A stretch of 64,000 bases of DNA, taken from assembly GCA_023630585.1 (NCBI GenBank), contig CM042539.1:26391255-26455254 (forward strand). The letters run 5' to 3'. Numbering within the stretch: position 1 is the stretch's first letter; the number at the start of each line of letters is the position of its first letter. The notes beneath the pieces were generated by a model. The model had not been told where the DNA came from. It saw only the letters and a list, made by a program, of their open reading frames with translations, and did no database searches. Source of the DNA: Cranoglanis bouderius. Lineage: Eukaryota; Chordata; Actinopteri; Siluriformes; Cranoglanididae. Below, one piece after another: positions 1 through 10,116 of this stretch. A program made the position numbers and the translations under genes.

Positions 1-1010
1 TCTCTCTATCATGAAGACTTTCCAGTGGCAGAAGTAGCTTTCAAATGACATTAGCCCCAAGCTGCTGTGATCTACAGTGCCCAAGGTAGAGCTAGCAGAA
101 CCCGGGCATTTTAGCTGACTTTGGAGCTCTATTTCCCGTCAAAATGCTGCTATGGGGCTCATTATGTTCCCATCGATCATTTTTCAGTCATAATTTTTCT
201 TCATTCAAATTTTATTTGAAATAGTCTGGAGAATCAAATGAAATCAAATCATGACCCAAGTGTATCGTTACACCTCGACTTCTGATCAATCAGAATTGAG
301 AATTCAGCAGCGCTGTGGTATAATGCTGCAGTTCCACCAGTCTTACTGAAGATATTGTTCCACTATTGAACAGTCCACCCAATATAGACTGTAATGCTCT
401 GCAAAATCCATCTTAGAGTGTCAATTATAATGAACAAACTATAATTAACATTCTTGTCTGTGCAGTCTGGCTGTTTGGCATGATGTAAAGTGTAAAATCG
501 AAGTAAATTAAATTAGAATTGATGCTCATGCAAGTTCTGTGCATTTTATCATAGTCATATCGCAATTATTTGAAAGACAAACCACAGACTGTATAGGTTT
601 TGTCCTTTGCTGAAGAACACCTTTCATTAGCTTTCACATTGAAATTCATTTTGTTTGTTCTAATAAAACAAACATTAATTAAGAGCTAAACAACATCTGT
701 CACTGTACTTTGTCTAGTGGCTTTCTAATTTGGACGATAGTCGTGCCAACTTACAATTTATCAGCAACAGTAATCTGACCCTGAAATGTTGGATGTAACA
801 CATGAATACGTTAAAACAGACAGATGAGGCATGCTGATGCGGAGCAAAACAAATCTGTGGAGTGTGAAGAGTGAAACTGAGAATAGCATTCTCATGTAGA
901 GACAAAAAATTATTTGTGCAAGTTAAATCAGATAAAAGTTAGATACTATAAATAAGTTAATAAGATTAATAAAAAAGCAACAACTTACTGTATATATTTG
1001 ATTTATACAA
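1..1010. other. AT-rich intronic sequence, no gene recognised
   Basis: No exon, RNA gene or full-length repeat is recognised. Positions about 245-325 hold a short reverse-oriented end fragment of the dispersed repeat family seen at 1011, 16.0 kb and 49.9 kb; its marker is an inverted copy of the 'attctgattgg' motif next to 'cagcgctg'. The remainder looks like ordinary intron. Confidence 0.4.
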
Positions 1011-1096
1011 CAGTGCTGTTTGAATTCTCAATTCTGATTGGTCGGAAGGTGTCAAGTCATGTTCTATCACAGGTTTGTACAGCATTATATTATATA

Positions 1097-2553
1097 CAGT
1101 GCCCTCCACTAATATTGGCACCCTTGGTAAATATGAGCAAAGAAGGCTGTGAAAAATTGTCTATTGTTTAACCTTTTGATCTTTTGTTTAAAAAAAATCA
1201 CAAAAATGCTCTCATGGATATCAAACAATTGCAAAAAAACACAGGTTTATCCAAAAACAAAACAAAACCCATCTTTGTTAAATATAGGTGTGCAACAATT
1301 ATTGGCACCCTTTTTGTCAATACTTTGTGCTACCTCCCTTTGCCAAGACAACAGCTCTGAGTCTTCTCCTATAATGTCTGATGAGGTTGGAGAATACATG
1401 GCAAGGGATCTGAGACCATTCCTCCATACACAATCTCCCCAGATCCTTCAAATTTCAAGATCCATACTACTGGACTCTCCTCTTCAGTTCACCCCACAGG
1501 TTTTCTATGGGTTTCGCGTCAGGGGACTGGGATGGCCATGGCAGGACCTTGATTTCATGGTCAGTAAACCATTTTTGTGTTGATTTTGATGTATGATTTG
1601 GATCATTGTCCTGCTGGAAGATCCAACCATGGACCATTTTAAGCTTTATGGCAGAGGCAGTCAGGTTTTTATTTAATATCTTAAGAGCCACCACTATATT
1701 TAACCGTGGGCAAGAGGTACTTTTCCATATGGCTACCTCTCTGTGTGTGCCAAAACCACCTCTGGTGTTTATTGCCAAAAGGCTCTATTTTGGTTTCATC
1801 TGACCATAGAACCCGATCCCATTTGAAGTTCCAGTAGTGTCTGGCAAACTACTATGTTTTTGGATAAGGGTAGAGGCTTTTTTCTTGAAACCCTTCCAAA
1901 TAACTTGTGGTGATGTAGGTGACTTCGGATTGTAGTTTTGGAGACTTTCTGACCCCAAGACGCAACTAACTTCTGCAATGCTCCAGCTGTGATCCTTGGA
2001 GATTTTTTGGCCACTCAAACCATCCTCTTCATAGTGCGTTGAGACAATATAGACACACGTCCAATTCCAGGTTGTTTCATAACATTTCCAGTTGACTGGA
2101 ACTTCTTAATTATTACCCTGATGGTGGAAATGGCATTTTCAATGCTTGTGCTATTTTCGTATAGCCACTTCCCATTTTGTGAACCTCAACAACCTTTTGC
2201 CACACATCACAGCTATATTTCTTGGTCTTACCCACTGTTATGAATGACTAAGGGAATTTGGCCTATGTGTTACCTCATATTTATACCCCTGTGAAACAGG
2301 AAGTCATGGTTGAACAATTTCCTGTTCCTAGTCACCCAGGTGTACTAAAAAAAGTAAAGTATCAATGGGAATATACTATACTTCAAATATATTTTTCTCA
2401 TATGAATTTATAGGTGTGCCAATAATTGTTGAGTATTTTTGTGATTTTTTTTTTAGCAAAAGATCAAAAGGTTAAACAATAAAGACTTAAGACAATTTTT
2501 CACAGCCGCCTTTGTTCATATATTCTAAGGGTGCCAATATTAGTGGAGGGCAC

Positions 2554-2555
<2 letters not shown>
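1097..2555 (-). mobile_element. Tc1-type transposon with internally deleted transposase
   Basis: The element starts with CAGTGCCCTCCACTAATATT after a TA and ends in its exact inverse (CACTG at 2551-2555). The terminal inverted repeats are roughly 215 bp. Each carries an outer and an inner copy of the 'attggcaccc' motif (near 1113 and 1300 on the left), the IR/DR arrangement of many fish Tc1 elements. The right flank reads TG before a long (TA)n tract, so the expected TA duplication may have been lost there. A second copy of the same family lies at 59752. Confidence 0.9.
1340..2236 (-). pseudogene. Tc1 transposase pseudogene
   Basis: Read on the minus strand, this resembles a Tc1-family DDE transposase. 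The N-terminal helix-turn-helix part is around 2236-2010, an 'SPRITAG' segment and a basic linker follow, and the C-terminal part holds 'QQDNDPNHTSKS' and 'LPWPSQSP'. The expected ATG at about 2236 reads GTG. The frame shifts near 1790-1800 and again within the core. The stretch after 'SCPRLNI', normally the glycine-rich 'GGGSLMFWGC' block, is deleted. Intact family members have about 340 codons, so this copy cannot encode active transposase. Confidence 0.85.

Positions 2556-2560
<5 letters not shown>

Positions 2561-2634
<74 letters not shown>
2561..2634. repeat. (TA)n microsatellite
   Basis: About 37 uninterrupted TA dinucleotides abut the right end of the Tc1 element at 2555. A TA-rich site is the preferred Tc1 target, so the tract may have predated or expanded from the insertion site. 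Confidence 0.95.
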
Positions 2635-2636
<2 letters not shown>

Positions 2637-3056
2637 CCTTGTTCTAATACCTCATCATTTCTATAGTAACAAGTTACTATTTATAGTGAAAACTAATAAT
2701 AAACCCATAATAATTAAACTAATAACAAACATGTTGCTGTTTAACAAAGAAAAACACGTATGTTTTCTGTGAGGATTTATTCATTTAACATTTATGAAAG
2801 GAGTCTCCAGTGTCAGTATGTTTTTCAACATGTGAACATTTACAGGACAGGGGAGTTAATGCTTTGTTGTTTGTCAGTAACAATAACATGACAAGCTTTG
2901 TTTATTTTCTTATTAACTTCAAGAAAGAGACTTTTAATTAATATTTATGGAAGGAGTCTCCATTTTTAAAAAGTTTTTGACAATTTTTTTTGTCTTATTA
3001 ACTTCAAAATAAAGAAAAAAATAGCAGCAGGTGATGGAACGACTGTTTAGAACCTA

Positions 3057-3803
3057 TAGCGGTGCTTGAAAGTTTGTGAACCCTTTAGAATTTTCTACAT
3101 TTCTGCATAAATATGACCTAAACATCATCAGATTTTCACACAAGTCCCAAGAACCCAATTAAACAAATGAGACAAAAACATTATACTTGGCTATTAATTT
3201 ATTGAGGAAGCCGCTCACAGATATTACATATATGTGAGCGGCAAAAGTATGTGAACCTTTGCTTTCAGTATCTGGTGTGACCCCCTTGTGCAGCAATAAC
3301 TGCAACTAAATGTTTGCGGTAACTGTTGATCAATCCTGCACATCGGCTTGGAGGAGTTTTAGCCCGTTCCTCAGTACAGAACAGCTTCAACTCTGGGATG
3401 TTGGTGGGTTTCCTCACATGAACTGCTTGCTTCAGGTCCTTCCACAACATTTCTATTGGACTAAGGTCAAGAAGGTTGTGAAGATCAGATTTTGATAGAT
3501 CCCTGTTCTTTAAATAAAACAGGGCGCTCACTCACACCTGATTGTCATCCCATTGAATGAAAACACCTGACTCTAATTTCACCTTCAAATTAACTGCTAA
3601 TCCTTGAAGTTCACATACTTTTGCCCCTCACAGATATGTAATTTTGGATCATTTTCCTCATTAAATAAATGACCAAGTGTGATATTTTTGTCTCATTTGT
3701 TTAACTGGCTTCTCTTTATCTACTTTTAGGACTTTGTTTTAGGTCATATTCATGCAGAAATATAGAAAGTTCTAAAGGGTTCACAAACTTTCAAGCACCA
3801 TTG
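3057..3803 (-). mobile_element. Tc1-type element, internally deleted
   Basis: The ends are inverted repeats of about 60 bp carrying 'ggtgcttgaaagtttgtgaa', flanked by TA at 3055-3056 and 3804-3805. A minus-strand reading of 3265-3531 keeps the last part of a Tc1-family transposase ('LSPIEMLWKDLKQAVHVRKP' followed by a C-terminal tail). The DNA-binding domain and most of the catalytic core are missing. A sister copy at 48692-49543 instead retains the N-terminal region. Inactive. Confidence 0.85.
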
Positions 3804-4380
3804 TAAGTGATTACTTGTTTTGTGGGTGTTCAACAACATTAAATGTAGCTATAAAAGGATAAAAAGTACAAATACATAAATAAAACATTTAATTATTGTG
3901 TTAAAATCCGAAGTGTTTTATTCATCTCCTACCACCACAATTTGCCAATACTATCATTTGTTATTTGGTAAGGAATGACATACTGTACCTTTTAATCATT
4001 TATAGTTACATATAGTTAATGTTATCGGACATCCACAGACTTGATGATTGTAATATCGCATCAACAGAGCCGAAATTTTGAATGATTTTACATCATCCTA
4101 GATTCATCTGCATTCACCTTGCCCATTAATTGAGCCACAGACAGACACTTTCTTTGAGCTTGATGTGTTTTCTTCCTCCGATACTCTGTTTACTCAGGTT
4201 GTTTACTGAGGTTACTACTGAGTTCAAATGTGACATGAGTCACTCAGATTGCTGCAGTCCTAACAAGTGGAGGTGGATTTACTGATTTCCGTGTAGCGTT
4301 TGCTGCTTTTTTTTGTTATATAGACAGTGATGTTGCTTACTTACATTCAACTATACAAGAAAAAATAAATAAATACAGAA

Positions 4381-4757
4381 AATGTGGATTGGGAAATTAT
4401 TTATTAGGTTGTTAATTAGGTACTTGTTTGTTTGTAGGTTTGTAATTTTTCATGACTATTTATTTATTGATCTATTTTCTAAAAATATAACAAAAATATT
4501 TGTTTGCTTATTTATGTATTTGTAGTTATTTTTAGTTGTTATTTAGGAACGTTTATTTTTTGTTTGTTTATTCTACTTTGTCTTTATTTATTTATTACTG
4601 TGTTTGTTTGTAGGTTTGCTGTTCTTATTTATTTATTTATTTTAATGTATAGCTGTAATTTTTATGTATTCATAGAAAGGTTGTTATAAGTATTAGTTGG
4701 TTTGTTTATGTATTCTATTTTGTCTCTATTTATTTATTTATTTATTTATTTATTTAT
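4381..4757. repeat. TTTA/TTTG-rich low-complexity tract
   Basis: Loose tandem of TTTA and TTTG tetranucleotides, ending in a pure TTTA run at 4726-4757, punctuated by 'gtttgtttgtaggtttg'. The same composite reappears at 11.4-11.9 kb, 12.3 kb and 13.4-13.9 kb. The phrase 'ttaggttgttatttaggtac' near 11505 has a close match near 4407, so these are related arrays. The intervening stretch 4061-4380 shows nothing recognisable. Confidence 0.75.
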
Positions 4758-5024
4758 CTTTGTAAGGTTGGGAAAATATTGTAAGATAATCTGAGAAGGA
4801 AAAACTCTGGCACTCTGGTGTGGGCGATATGACAAAAAATATCATAACATGATACTTGTAATCATATATATAAATAATTTAGTTAAACTGCCAACAAAAA
4901 GTGCTGCATTAAAAACTGTATTTTAGTAAAATTACTTATGTAAAAAAAGAAAAAATCTATAAAAAATCTGTACCATTTAGTTTGTAATTATTTTTTAAAA
5001 ATGACAAAATTATATCACGATACC

Positions 5025-5029
5025 GACAG
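5025..5029 (+). repeat. 5-bp target-site duplication, left
   Basis: GACAG directly before the 5' LTR matches GACAG at 10650-10654 directly after the 3' LTR. Five bases is the usual duplication size for Ty3/Gypsy integration and confirms both boundaries. Confidence 0.95.
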
Positions 5030-5716
5030 TGTTAGGTCGCGCAAGAAGCGCGACTTCAATTCCCAGAACTCTTATCCACACACTCCACACTACACTTCCC
5101 AGCAAGCTCGGCGGCCTACAAACATGGCCGCCAGGGACTACAACACCCACACACTACCTCGGTCACAATCACCCTCGTTCTAATCCCGCGCACCTGTCTT
5201 CTATTTCACTAACACGTTATTTAAGGACTTTTGTGTTACAGGTCTAACGCGAAGTATTGTTTGTTTTTTCCCAAATCTAACCTTACTGAGCTACTGCAAC
5301 CTGGACTGATTCTCACGGCATTTGACATTAAGCTAAGTACTCTGGATTCCGATTTCCTCTCAAGCCCTCTTCCTATTTTACACATCTCGGTGATAGGTTT
5401 ACTTGCACAAGTGTTTGATTTTCTGTTAGCGCTAATAGTTTGCACACCTTTTGTAATTACCACTATTTTGTTGTAAGGGTTCATTGCTGGATGCTGTTTT
5501 TGTTCGTTTTTTCCTTCCGTGGTTAAGTGTGTGTTTTTTGTACTGCTAGCGCTAATACTTTTGAGAGTGTGTACAAGCTCTGCTTCAATATCCTGCGAAG
5601 ACTCGAAGCCTTCTAAAAGCCTGTTGTTTGCCCTGTGTCCTTTTCACATGTATGCTGAATAAAGTGACGAAGTTTTTGACCGCAACTGTGTCCAGCCTGC
5701 TTCTGGTATCGTAACA
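5030..5716 (+). repeat. 5' LTR
   Basis: It matches 9963-10649 base for base by eye with a constant 4933-bp offset, so there are no indels. Inside are a TATA-like TATTTAAG (5218-5225), the presumed transcription start near 5247-5250, and AATAAA at 5658-5663. This gives U3 of about 217 bp and R to roughly 5680. A perfect 7-bp-arm hairpin (GTCGCGC, loop AAGAA, GCGCGAC) lies at 5036-5054, near the outer edge. A short repeat TAGCGCTAATA occurs twice in R (near 5427 and 5548). Confidence 0.95.
5218..5258 (+). promoter_or_regulatory. LTR core promoter and self-primer sequence
   Basis: The TATA-like TATTTAAG at 5218-5225 is followed, about 30 bp downstream, by GCGAAGTATT at 5249-5258. If transcription starts near 5247-5249, the 5' end of the RNA carries this 10-mer, which is exactly complementary to AATACTTCGC at 5718-5727. 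The start position is inferred from TATA spacing. Confidence 0.65.
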
Positions 5717-5733
5717 GAATACTTCGCCTCGAC
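5717..5733 (+). promoter_or_regulatory. Primer binding site, self-priming type
   Basis: Only 17 bases separate the 5' LTR from the Gag start codon. They lack the TGG that begins a tRNA-complementary site. AATACTTCGC (5718-5727) is the exact reverse complement of 5249-5258 at the predicted 5' end of the transcript. The one-base gap (G5717) between LTR and site would fit trimming of the cDNA end by integrase. Tf1 of fission yeast is the known precedent, where the first 11 nt of the transcript prime reverse transcription. Confidence 0.75.
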
Positions 5734-8700
5734 ATGGACGCAGCGGAGGAAATTCGTCACGCAATCGCAGCCCACGGTCAAATTATCAACGCGCAACAAC
5801 AACGCTTGGGAGAAATGGATCAGAGTCTTCAACTTCTCTCTCAAGTCACGGCTACAGCAACGCAGCGCGCCGCTCCCACATCCTTTTCTACACCTCGACT
5901 GCCTATGCCCGTACCCGATAAGTACAACGGTGACACTGGATTATGTAAGGGTTTCATCTTACAATGCTCCTTATACTTTGACTGTTGTGGGGAAATGGGG
6001 GATCATGAGAAAGTGGCGCGATTCATTTCCTTATTAACAGGCAAGGCTTTAAGGTGGGCGGCGGCAGTAAGGGAACGAGGGGGAGAAACGGTTGCTTCCT
6101 ATGACACCTTTGTCTCCATGTTCCGGCGGGTGTTTGACCACGCCCCCGATCACCAGGAAGTCGGGGAACGGCTCCTAACACTGAGGCAAGGCTCACTTCG
6201 AGTGGCGGATTACGCGTTAGAATTCCGGACTATCGCTGCGGGTAGCGGCTGGAATGACGTGGCGTTAAAAGCGGTCTTCCGTCAGGGCCTTAATCCCGCC
6301 ATAATCACTGAGATGGCCTGCCGCGATGAGCCTCTTAACCTGGATTCGTTAATTGATCTCGCCATTCGCCTCGATCAACTTCTCTACAGCCGTAGGCATT
6401 CATCTCAGCACCCTGAATCAACCCGACTCCCCGCTAGCGACGAACCCATGCAGATCGGCCATGCTAAACTGGACCCCGAAGAGAAAGAAAGGAGACGCCG
6501 AGAGAATCTGTGTCTCTACTGTGGCCGCGCTGATCACTCTCTTCATTCCTGCCCTGTCCGCCCCACAAGCATACCTCCGACGAGGGGCGGACAACGCACC
6601 CGTTCAACCCCGGTGAGTCAGATTCCTGATGTTACTTCATGTTTTTTTACTCTACCCGTCTACCTTGAACATTCAGGTGTCTGTACTCTTGTTACAGCCA
6701 TGCTCGACTCCGGAGCAGCGGGCAACTTCATCGACGAGGAAATAGTGTGTCAGCTAGACCTAGACACTCGTCCCCTACCTCAACCACTAAAGATTCAAGC
6801 CATCGACGGTACGCCCATCGGAAACATCACCCGCTACACACACACCCTGGGGCTTCGGGTCAGCGCTCTCCACCACGAAGAATTATCCTTCTGGGTTATC
6901 AAGTCTACCCGATACCCCGTGGTTTTGGGCTTACCGTGGCTGAGAAAACATAACCCTCACATCTCTTGGGCCAACCAGCAAATACTTAACTGGTCACCCT
7001 TCTGTCACCAACAATGTCTTAACACCCTATCACTCACTGTCGTGACTACATCCGTTGAAAGCCCTGAAAACGCACCCACCGTCTGTATACCCCACGAGTA
7101 TAGCGACCTCAAGGAGGTGTTTAGTAAACTCAGGGCTAGCGGTCTTCCACCTCATCGTTCATATGACTGTTCCATAGACCTCCTGCCGGGTATGACTCCG
7201 CCTCGTGGACATATATATCCCCTGTCCCAAGCAGAACATAAAGCCATGTCCGAATACATTCAGGAGGCTCTCCAACAGGGATATATTCGTCACTCCACCT
7301 CCCCGGCAGCAGCCAGCTTCTTTTTCGTGGCCAAGAAGGGAGGCGGCCTTCGTCCTTGCATTGACTACCGAGGGCTCAACCGCGCCTCGGTGAAATATCC
7401 CTACCCCCTTCCACTTGTCCCTTCCGCCTTAGAACAACTTCGTGAAGCCCGATATTTCACCAAGCTGGACCTCCGTAGCGCGTACAACTTGGTGCGTATC
7501 CGGGAAGGGGATGAGTGGAAGACTGCCTTCAGCACAACAACAGGTCACTACGAATACCTCGTAATGCCGTATGGGCTAACGAACGCGCCCTCAGTATTCC
7601 AATGCCTAATTAATGACGTGCTGAGGGACATGTTAGGAAAGTTCGTGGTGGCCTATATTGACGACATTTTGATTTACTCCCCCAACTACAAAATCCACGT
7701 ATCTCAGGTACGCCAGGTTCTCACACGCCTACTGGAAAATGGACTATATGTAAAGGCAGAAAAATGTGAGTTCCACACCAATACTACGACTTTCCTGGGT
7801 TACGTCATTAGCCCCGAGGGAGTGGCCATGGACAAAAGTAAGGTCACGGCGGTAACACAATGGCCCACTCCCACTACCATTAAGGAGCTCCAAAGCTTCT
7901 TGGGCTTCGCCAACTTCTACAGACGCTTTATCCGGGGTTTTAGTTCGATTGCTCTACCCCTTACGTCTCTGTTGCGGGGCGGTCCTCGCCGTCTGGTTTG
8001 GAACCACGAGGCAGAGGGGGCATTTTCCAGACTCAAAGCGGCGTTCACCACGGCTCCTATCCTCAAGCACCCAGACCCTTCTCGTCCCTTCGTAGTAGAA
8101 GTAGATGCCTCTGAGGCGGGGGTGGGGGCCGTATTATCCCAACGTCTAGGGGAAAAACCAAAACTTCACCCCGTCGCCTTCTTTTCAAAAAAACTATCGC
8201 CGGCAGAACAGAATTATGACGTGGGAGATCGTGAACTACTAGCTATAAAATTAGCTTTGGAGGAGTGGCGACACTGGCTAGAGGGGGCAGAACACCCGTT
8301 TACCGTTTTCACTGATCACAAGAATTTAGAATATCTGCACACAGCCAAACGACTTAACCCTCGCCAAGCACGTTGGTCTCTGTTCTTCGCACGTTTTCAG
8401 TTTACCCTTTCTTATCGCCCCGGGTCCAAGAACCACAAGGCGGACGCCCTTTCCCGACTCCACACTAGGGATTCACCACCTTCCAAACCCGACCACATCC
8501 TACCTCCCTCCTGTTTTGTCGGTAATGTGCACTGGGAATTCGACAGTTTACTTCACAAATTCCCACGTAAGTACGTACCGTCTGCTTGTCCTCCCACAAA
8601 ATTATTTGTCCCTTCCACCTATAGAACCCGATTAATAAGATGGGCTCACACGGTTCCCGGTACCGCTCACCCCGGTTCCCTACGCACCTACCACCTTTTG

Positions 8701-10116
8701 TCCCACAAGTACTGGTGGCCCAATATGGCCCAAGAAATACAACAGGCGGTCAAATCTTGTGACACCTGCGCCCAAACCAAGGCACCCAGAACCTTCCCTG
8801 CCGGCAAACTCATGCCACTACCCACTCCTCAACGACCTTGGTCACATCTCGCAGTAGACTTCATCACAGACCTCCCCAATTCTCTGGGTCACACCACCAT
8901 TTTTGTTATTTTAGATCGGTTCTCCAAATCCCTCCGTCTAATTTCCTTGCCCAATCTACCCTCAGCCTTCCACACAGCAGAACTGATATTCTCACATGTA
9001 TTTCGTTATTTTGGGATCCCCGAAGACATAGTTAGCGATCGGGGACCGCAGTTCATATCTCGCGTATGGTCCGGTTTTATGGGTAAATTGGGAGTGAATG
9101 TGAGCCTTACGTCAGGATACCACCCCGAATCCAACGGGCAAGCGGAACGGGTTAACCAAGAAGTCGGAAGAATGCTCCGTTCGTTTTGTCACAAAAATCC
9201 CTCTGATTGGGCCCGCTTCCTGCCATGGGTGGAATACGCCCAGAACTCACTCCGCCATTCTGCCACTAACCTGACCCCATTCCAATGCGTGCTAGGATAT
9301 CAGCCCCCTCTGTTTCCGTGGGACGCCACGGCCACGGACGCACCAGCCGTAAACGAATGGTTTGACCGCAGTGAACAGGTCTGGGCAAGCACCCATAGAA
9401 GACTAAAACAAACAGCCTCCAAATCAAAAGCCCAGGCGGATCGCCACCGACAGGTAACACCACGCTACCAACCCGGTGAACGGGTATGGCTCTCCACCCA
9501 AAACTTGCACCTCAAACATCCCTGCCAGAAGCTCTGTCCTCGTTATCTCGGCCCCTTCAAAGTCATCAGGCCCATCAATGAGGTAACCTACAGACTAGCC
9601 ATCCCCAAACACTGGCGCATTTCCCCCTCGTTTCACGTTTCTCTCCTGAAACCCTTCCACACAGGCATCCTCACCTCTCAAAACCCTTCTAATCCACCTC
9701 CCCCACAGGAAGTTGACGGACAACCGGCCTATCAAATTCATCAGATTCTAAAATCCCGGCGACGTCAAGGTAAACTTCAGTACCTCATTGACTGGGAGGG
9801 GTACGGGCCCGAGGAACAGAGCTGGGTGGCGGCCAAGGACATGCTGGACCCTGAAATGGTGGACGAATTTCACCGCATCCATCCAGAATACCCAAAACCT
9901 AGACCCAGAGGTCGACCCAGGCAAGTAGAGGCTCCCGGAGTGAGCCCTTTGGGGGGGGGCTCTGTTAGGTCGCGCAAGAAGCGCGACTTCAATTCCCAGA
10001 ACTCTTATCCACACACTCCACACTACACTTCCCAGCAAGCTCGGCGGCCTACAAACATGGCCGCCAGGGACTACAACACCCACACACTACCTCGGTCACA
10101 ATCACCCTCGTTCTAA
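5734..10116 (+). CDS. Gag-Pol polyprotein of Ty3/Gypsy chromovirus
   Basis: The protein has 1460 residues in one frame without stop or frameshift. Gag occupies about 1-300 with a CCHC zinc knuckle at 260-273 (C-x2-C-x4-H-x4-C). The aspartic protease has DSG at 325-327. Reverse transcriptase carries YIDD at 641-644. RNase H carries D791 ('VDAS') and 'TDHKN' at 860-864. Integrase has a zinc-binding region (H972, H979, C1009, C1012) and a D1042, D1102, E1138 triad with the standard 35-residue D-to-E spacing. A GPF motif follows at 1273-1275, then a chromodomain at about 1333-1380 ('DWEGYG'), which typically steers integration to marked chromatin. The start is the first ATG after the LTR, 17 bp away. 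The last 51 codons are read from the U3 of the 3' LTR. Gag and Pol share one frame, so the Gag to Pol ratio must be set by processing or turnover. Confidence 0.95.
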   Translation: MDAAEEIRHAIAAHGQIINAQQQRLGEMDQSLQLLSQVTATATQRAAPTSFSTPRLPMPVPDKYNGDTGLCKGFILQCSLYFDCCGEMGDHEKVARFISLLTGKALRWAAAVRERGGETVASYDTFVSMFRRVFDHAPDHQEVGERLLTLRQGSLRVADYALEFRTIAAGSGWNDVALKAVFRQGLNPAIITEMACRDEPLNLDSLIDLAIRLDQLLYSRRHSSQHPESTRLPASDEPMQIGHAKLDPEEKERRRRENLCLYCGRADHSLHSCPVRPTSIPPTRGGQRTRSTPVSQIPDVTSCFFTLPVYLEHSGVCTLVTAMLDSGAAGNFIDEEIVCQLDLDTRPLPQPLKIQAIDGTPIGNITRYTHTLGLRVSALHHEELSFWVIKSTRYPVVLGLPWLRKHNPHISWANQQILNWSPFCHQQCLNTLSLTVVTTSVESPENAPTVCIPHEYSDLKEVFSKLRASGLPPHRSYDCSIDLLPGMTPPRGHIYPLSQAEHKAMSEYIQEALQQGYIRHSTSPAAASFFFVAKKGGGLRPCIDYRGLNRASVKYPYPLPLVPSALEQLREARYFTKLDLRSAYNLVRIREGDEWKTAFSTTTGHYEYLVMPYGLTNAPSVFQCLINDVLRDMLGKFVVAYIDDILIYSPNYKIHVSQVRQVLTRLLENGLYVKAEKCEFHTNTTTFLGYVISPEGVAMDKSKVTAVTQWPTPTTIKELQSFLGFANFYRRFIRGFSSIALPLTSLLRGGPRRLVWNHEAEGAFSRLKAAFTTAPILKHPDPSRPFVVEVDASEAGVGAVLSQRLGEKPKLHPVAFFSKKLSPAEQNYDVGDRELLAIKLALEEWRHWLEGAEHPFTVFTDHKNLEYLHTAKRLNPRQARWSLFFARFQFTLSYRPGSKNHKADALSRLHTRDSPPSKPDHILPPSCFVGNVHWEFDSLLHKFPRKYVPSACPPTKLFVPSTYRTRLIRWAHTVPGTAHPGSLRTYHLLSHKYWWPNMAQEIQQAVKSCDTCAQTKAPRTFPAGKLMPLPTPQRPWSHLAVDFITDLPNSLGHTTIFVILDRFSKSLRLISLPNLPSAFHTAELIFSHVFRYFGIPEDIVSDRGPQFISRVWSGFMGKLGVNVSLTSGYHPESNGQAERVNQEVGRMLRSFCHKNPSDWARFLPWVEYAQNSLRHSATNLTPFQCVLGYQPPLFPWDATATDAPAVNEWFDRSEQVWASTHRRLKQTASKSKAQADRHRQVTPRYQPGERVWLSTQNLHLKHPCQKLCPRYLGPFKVIRPINEVTYRLAIPKHWRISPSFHVSLLKPFHTGILTSQNPSNPPPPQEVDGQPAYQIHQILKSRRRQGKLQYLIDWEGYGPEEQSWVAAKDMLDPEMVDEFHRIHPEYPKPRPRGRPRQVEAPGVSPLGGGSVRSRKKRDFNSQNSYPHTPHYTSQQARRPTNMAARDYNTHTLPRSQSPSF
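9951..9962 (+). other. Polypurine tract region
   Basis: A run of nine G (9951-9959) ends three bases before the 3' LTR. This is the expected place for the polypurine tract that primes plus-strand cDNA. The tract lies inside the open reading frame and encodes glycines. Confidence 0.7.

Larger units (their letters stand above)
1011..4060 (+). repeat. Dispersed non-autonomous repeat, split by two Tc1-type insertions
   Basis: Three pieces (1011-1096, about 2636-3056 and 3804-4060) match, in order, the modules of the uninterrupted copy at 49929-50560. These are the 'cagtgctg' end followed by 'tctgattggtc', the 'ggagtctccagtgtcagt' block, and the 'aacattaaatgta' plus 'ggataaaaagt' block. No coding capacity is visible. 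The family recurs at 15.6, 19.1, 24.4, 29.9, 48.2 and 49.9 kb. I do not know its established name; non-autonomous DNA transposon is an inference from its stable ends and lack of ORFs. Confidence 0.55.

Noticed and set aside
5001..5183. 60-residue frame at the left LTR edge
   Set aside because: It is the LTR copy of the Gag-Pol C-terminal extension joined to host sequence by chance.
5231..5476. An 81-residue frame (and an 82-residue antisense one) in each LTR
   Set aside because: Lies over the promoter and R region, has no family resemblance, and the duplication merely reflects identical LTRs.
9748..10083. 111-residue antisense frame in the retrotransposon
   Set aside because: Shadow of the Gag-Pol frame with no recognisable domain.
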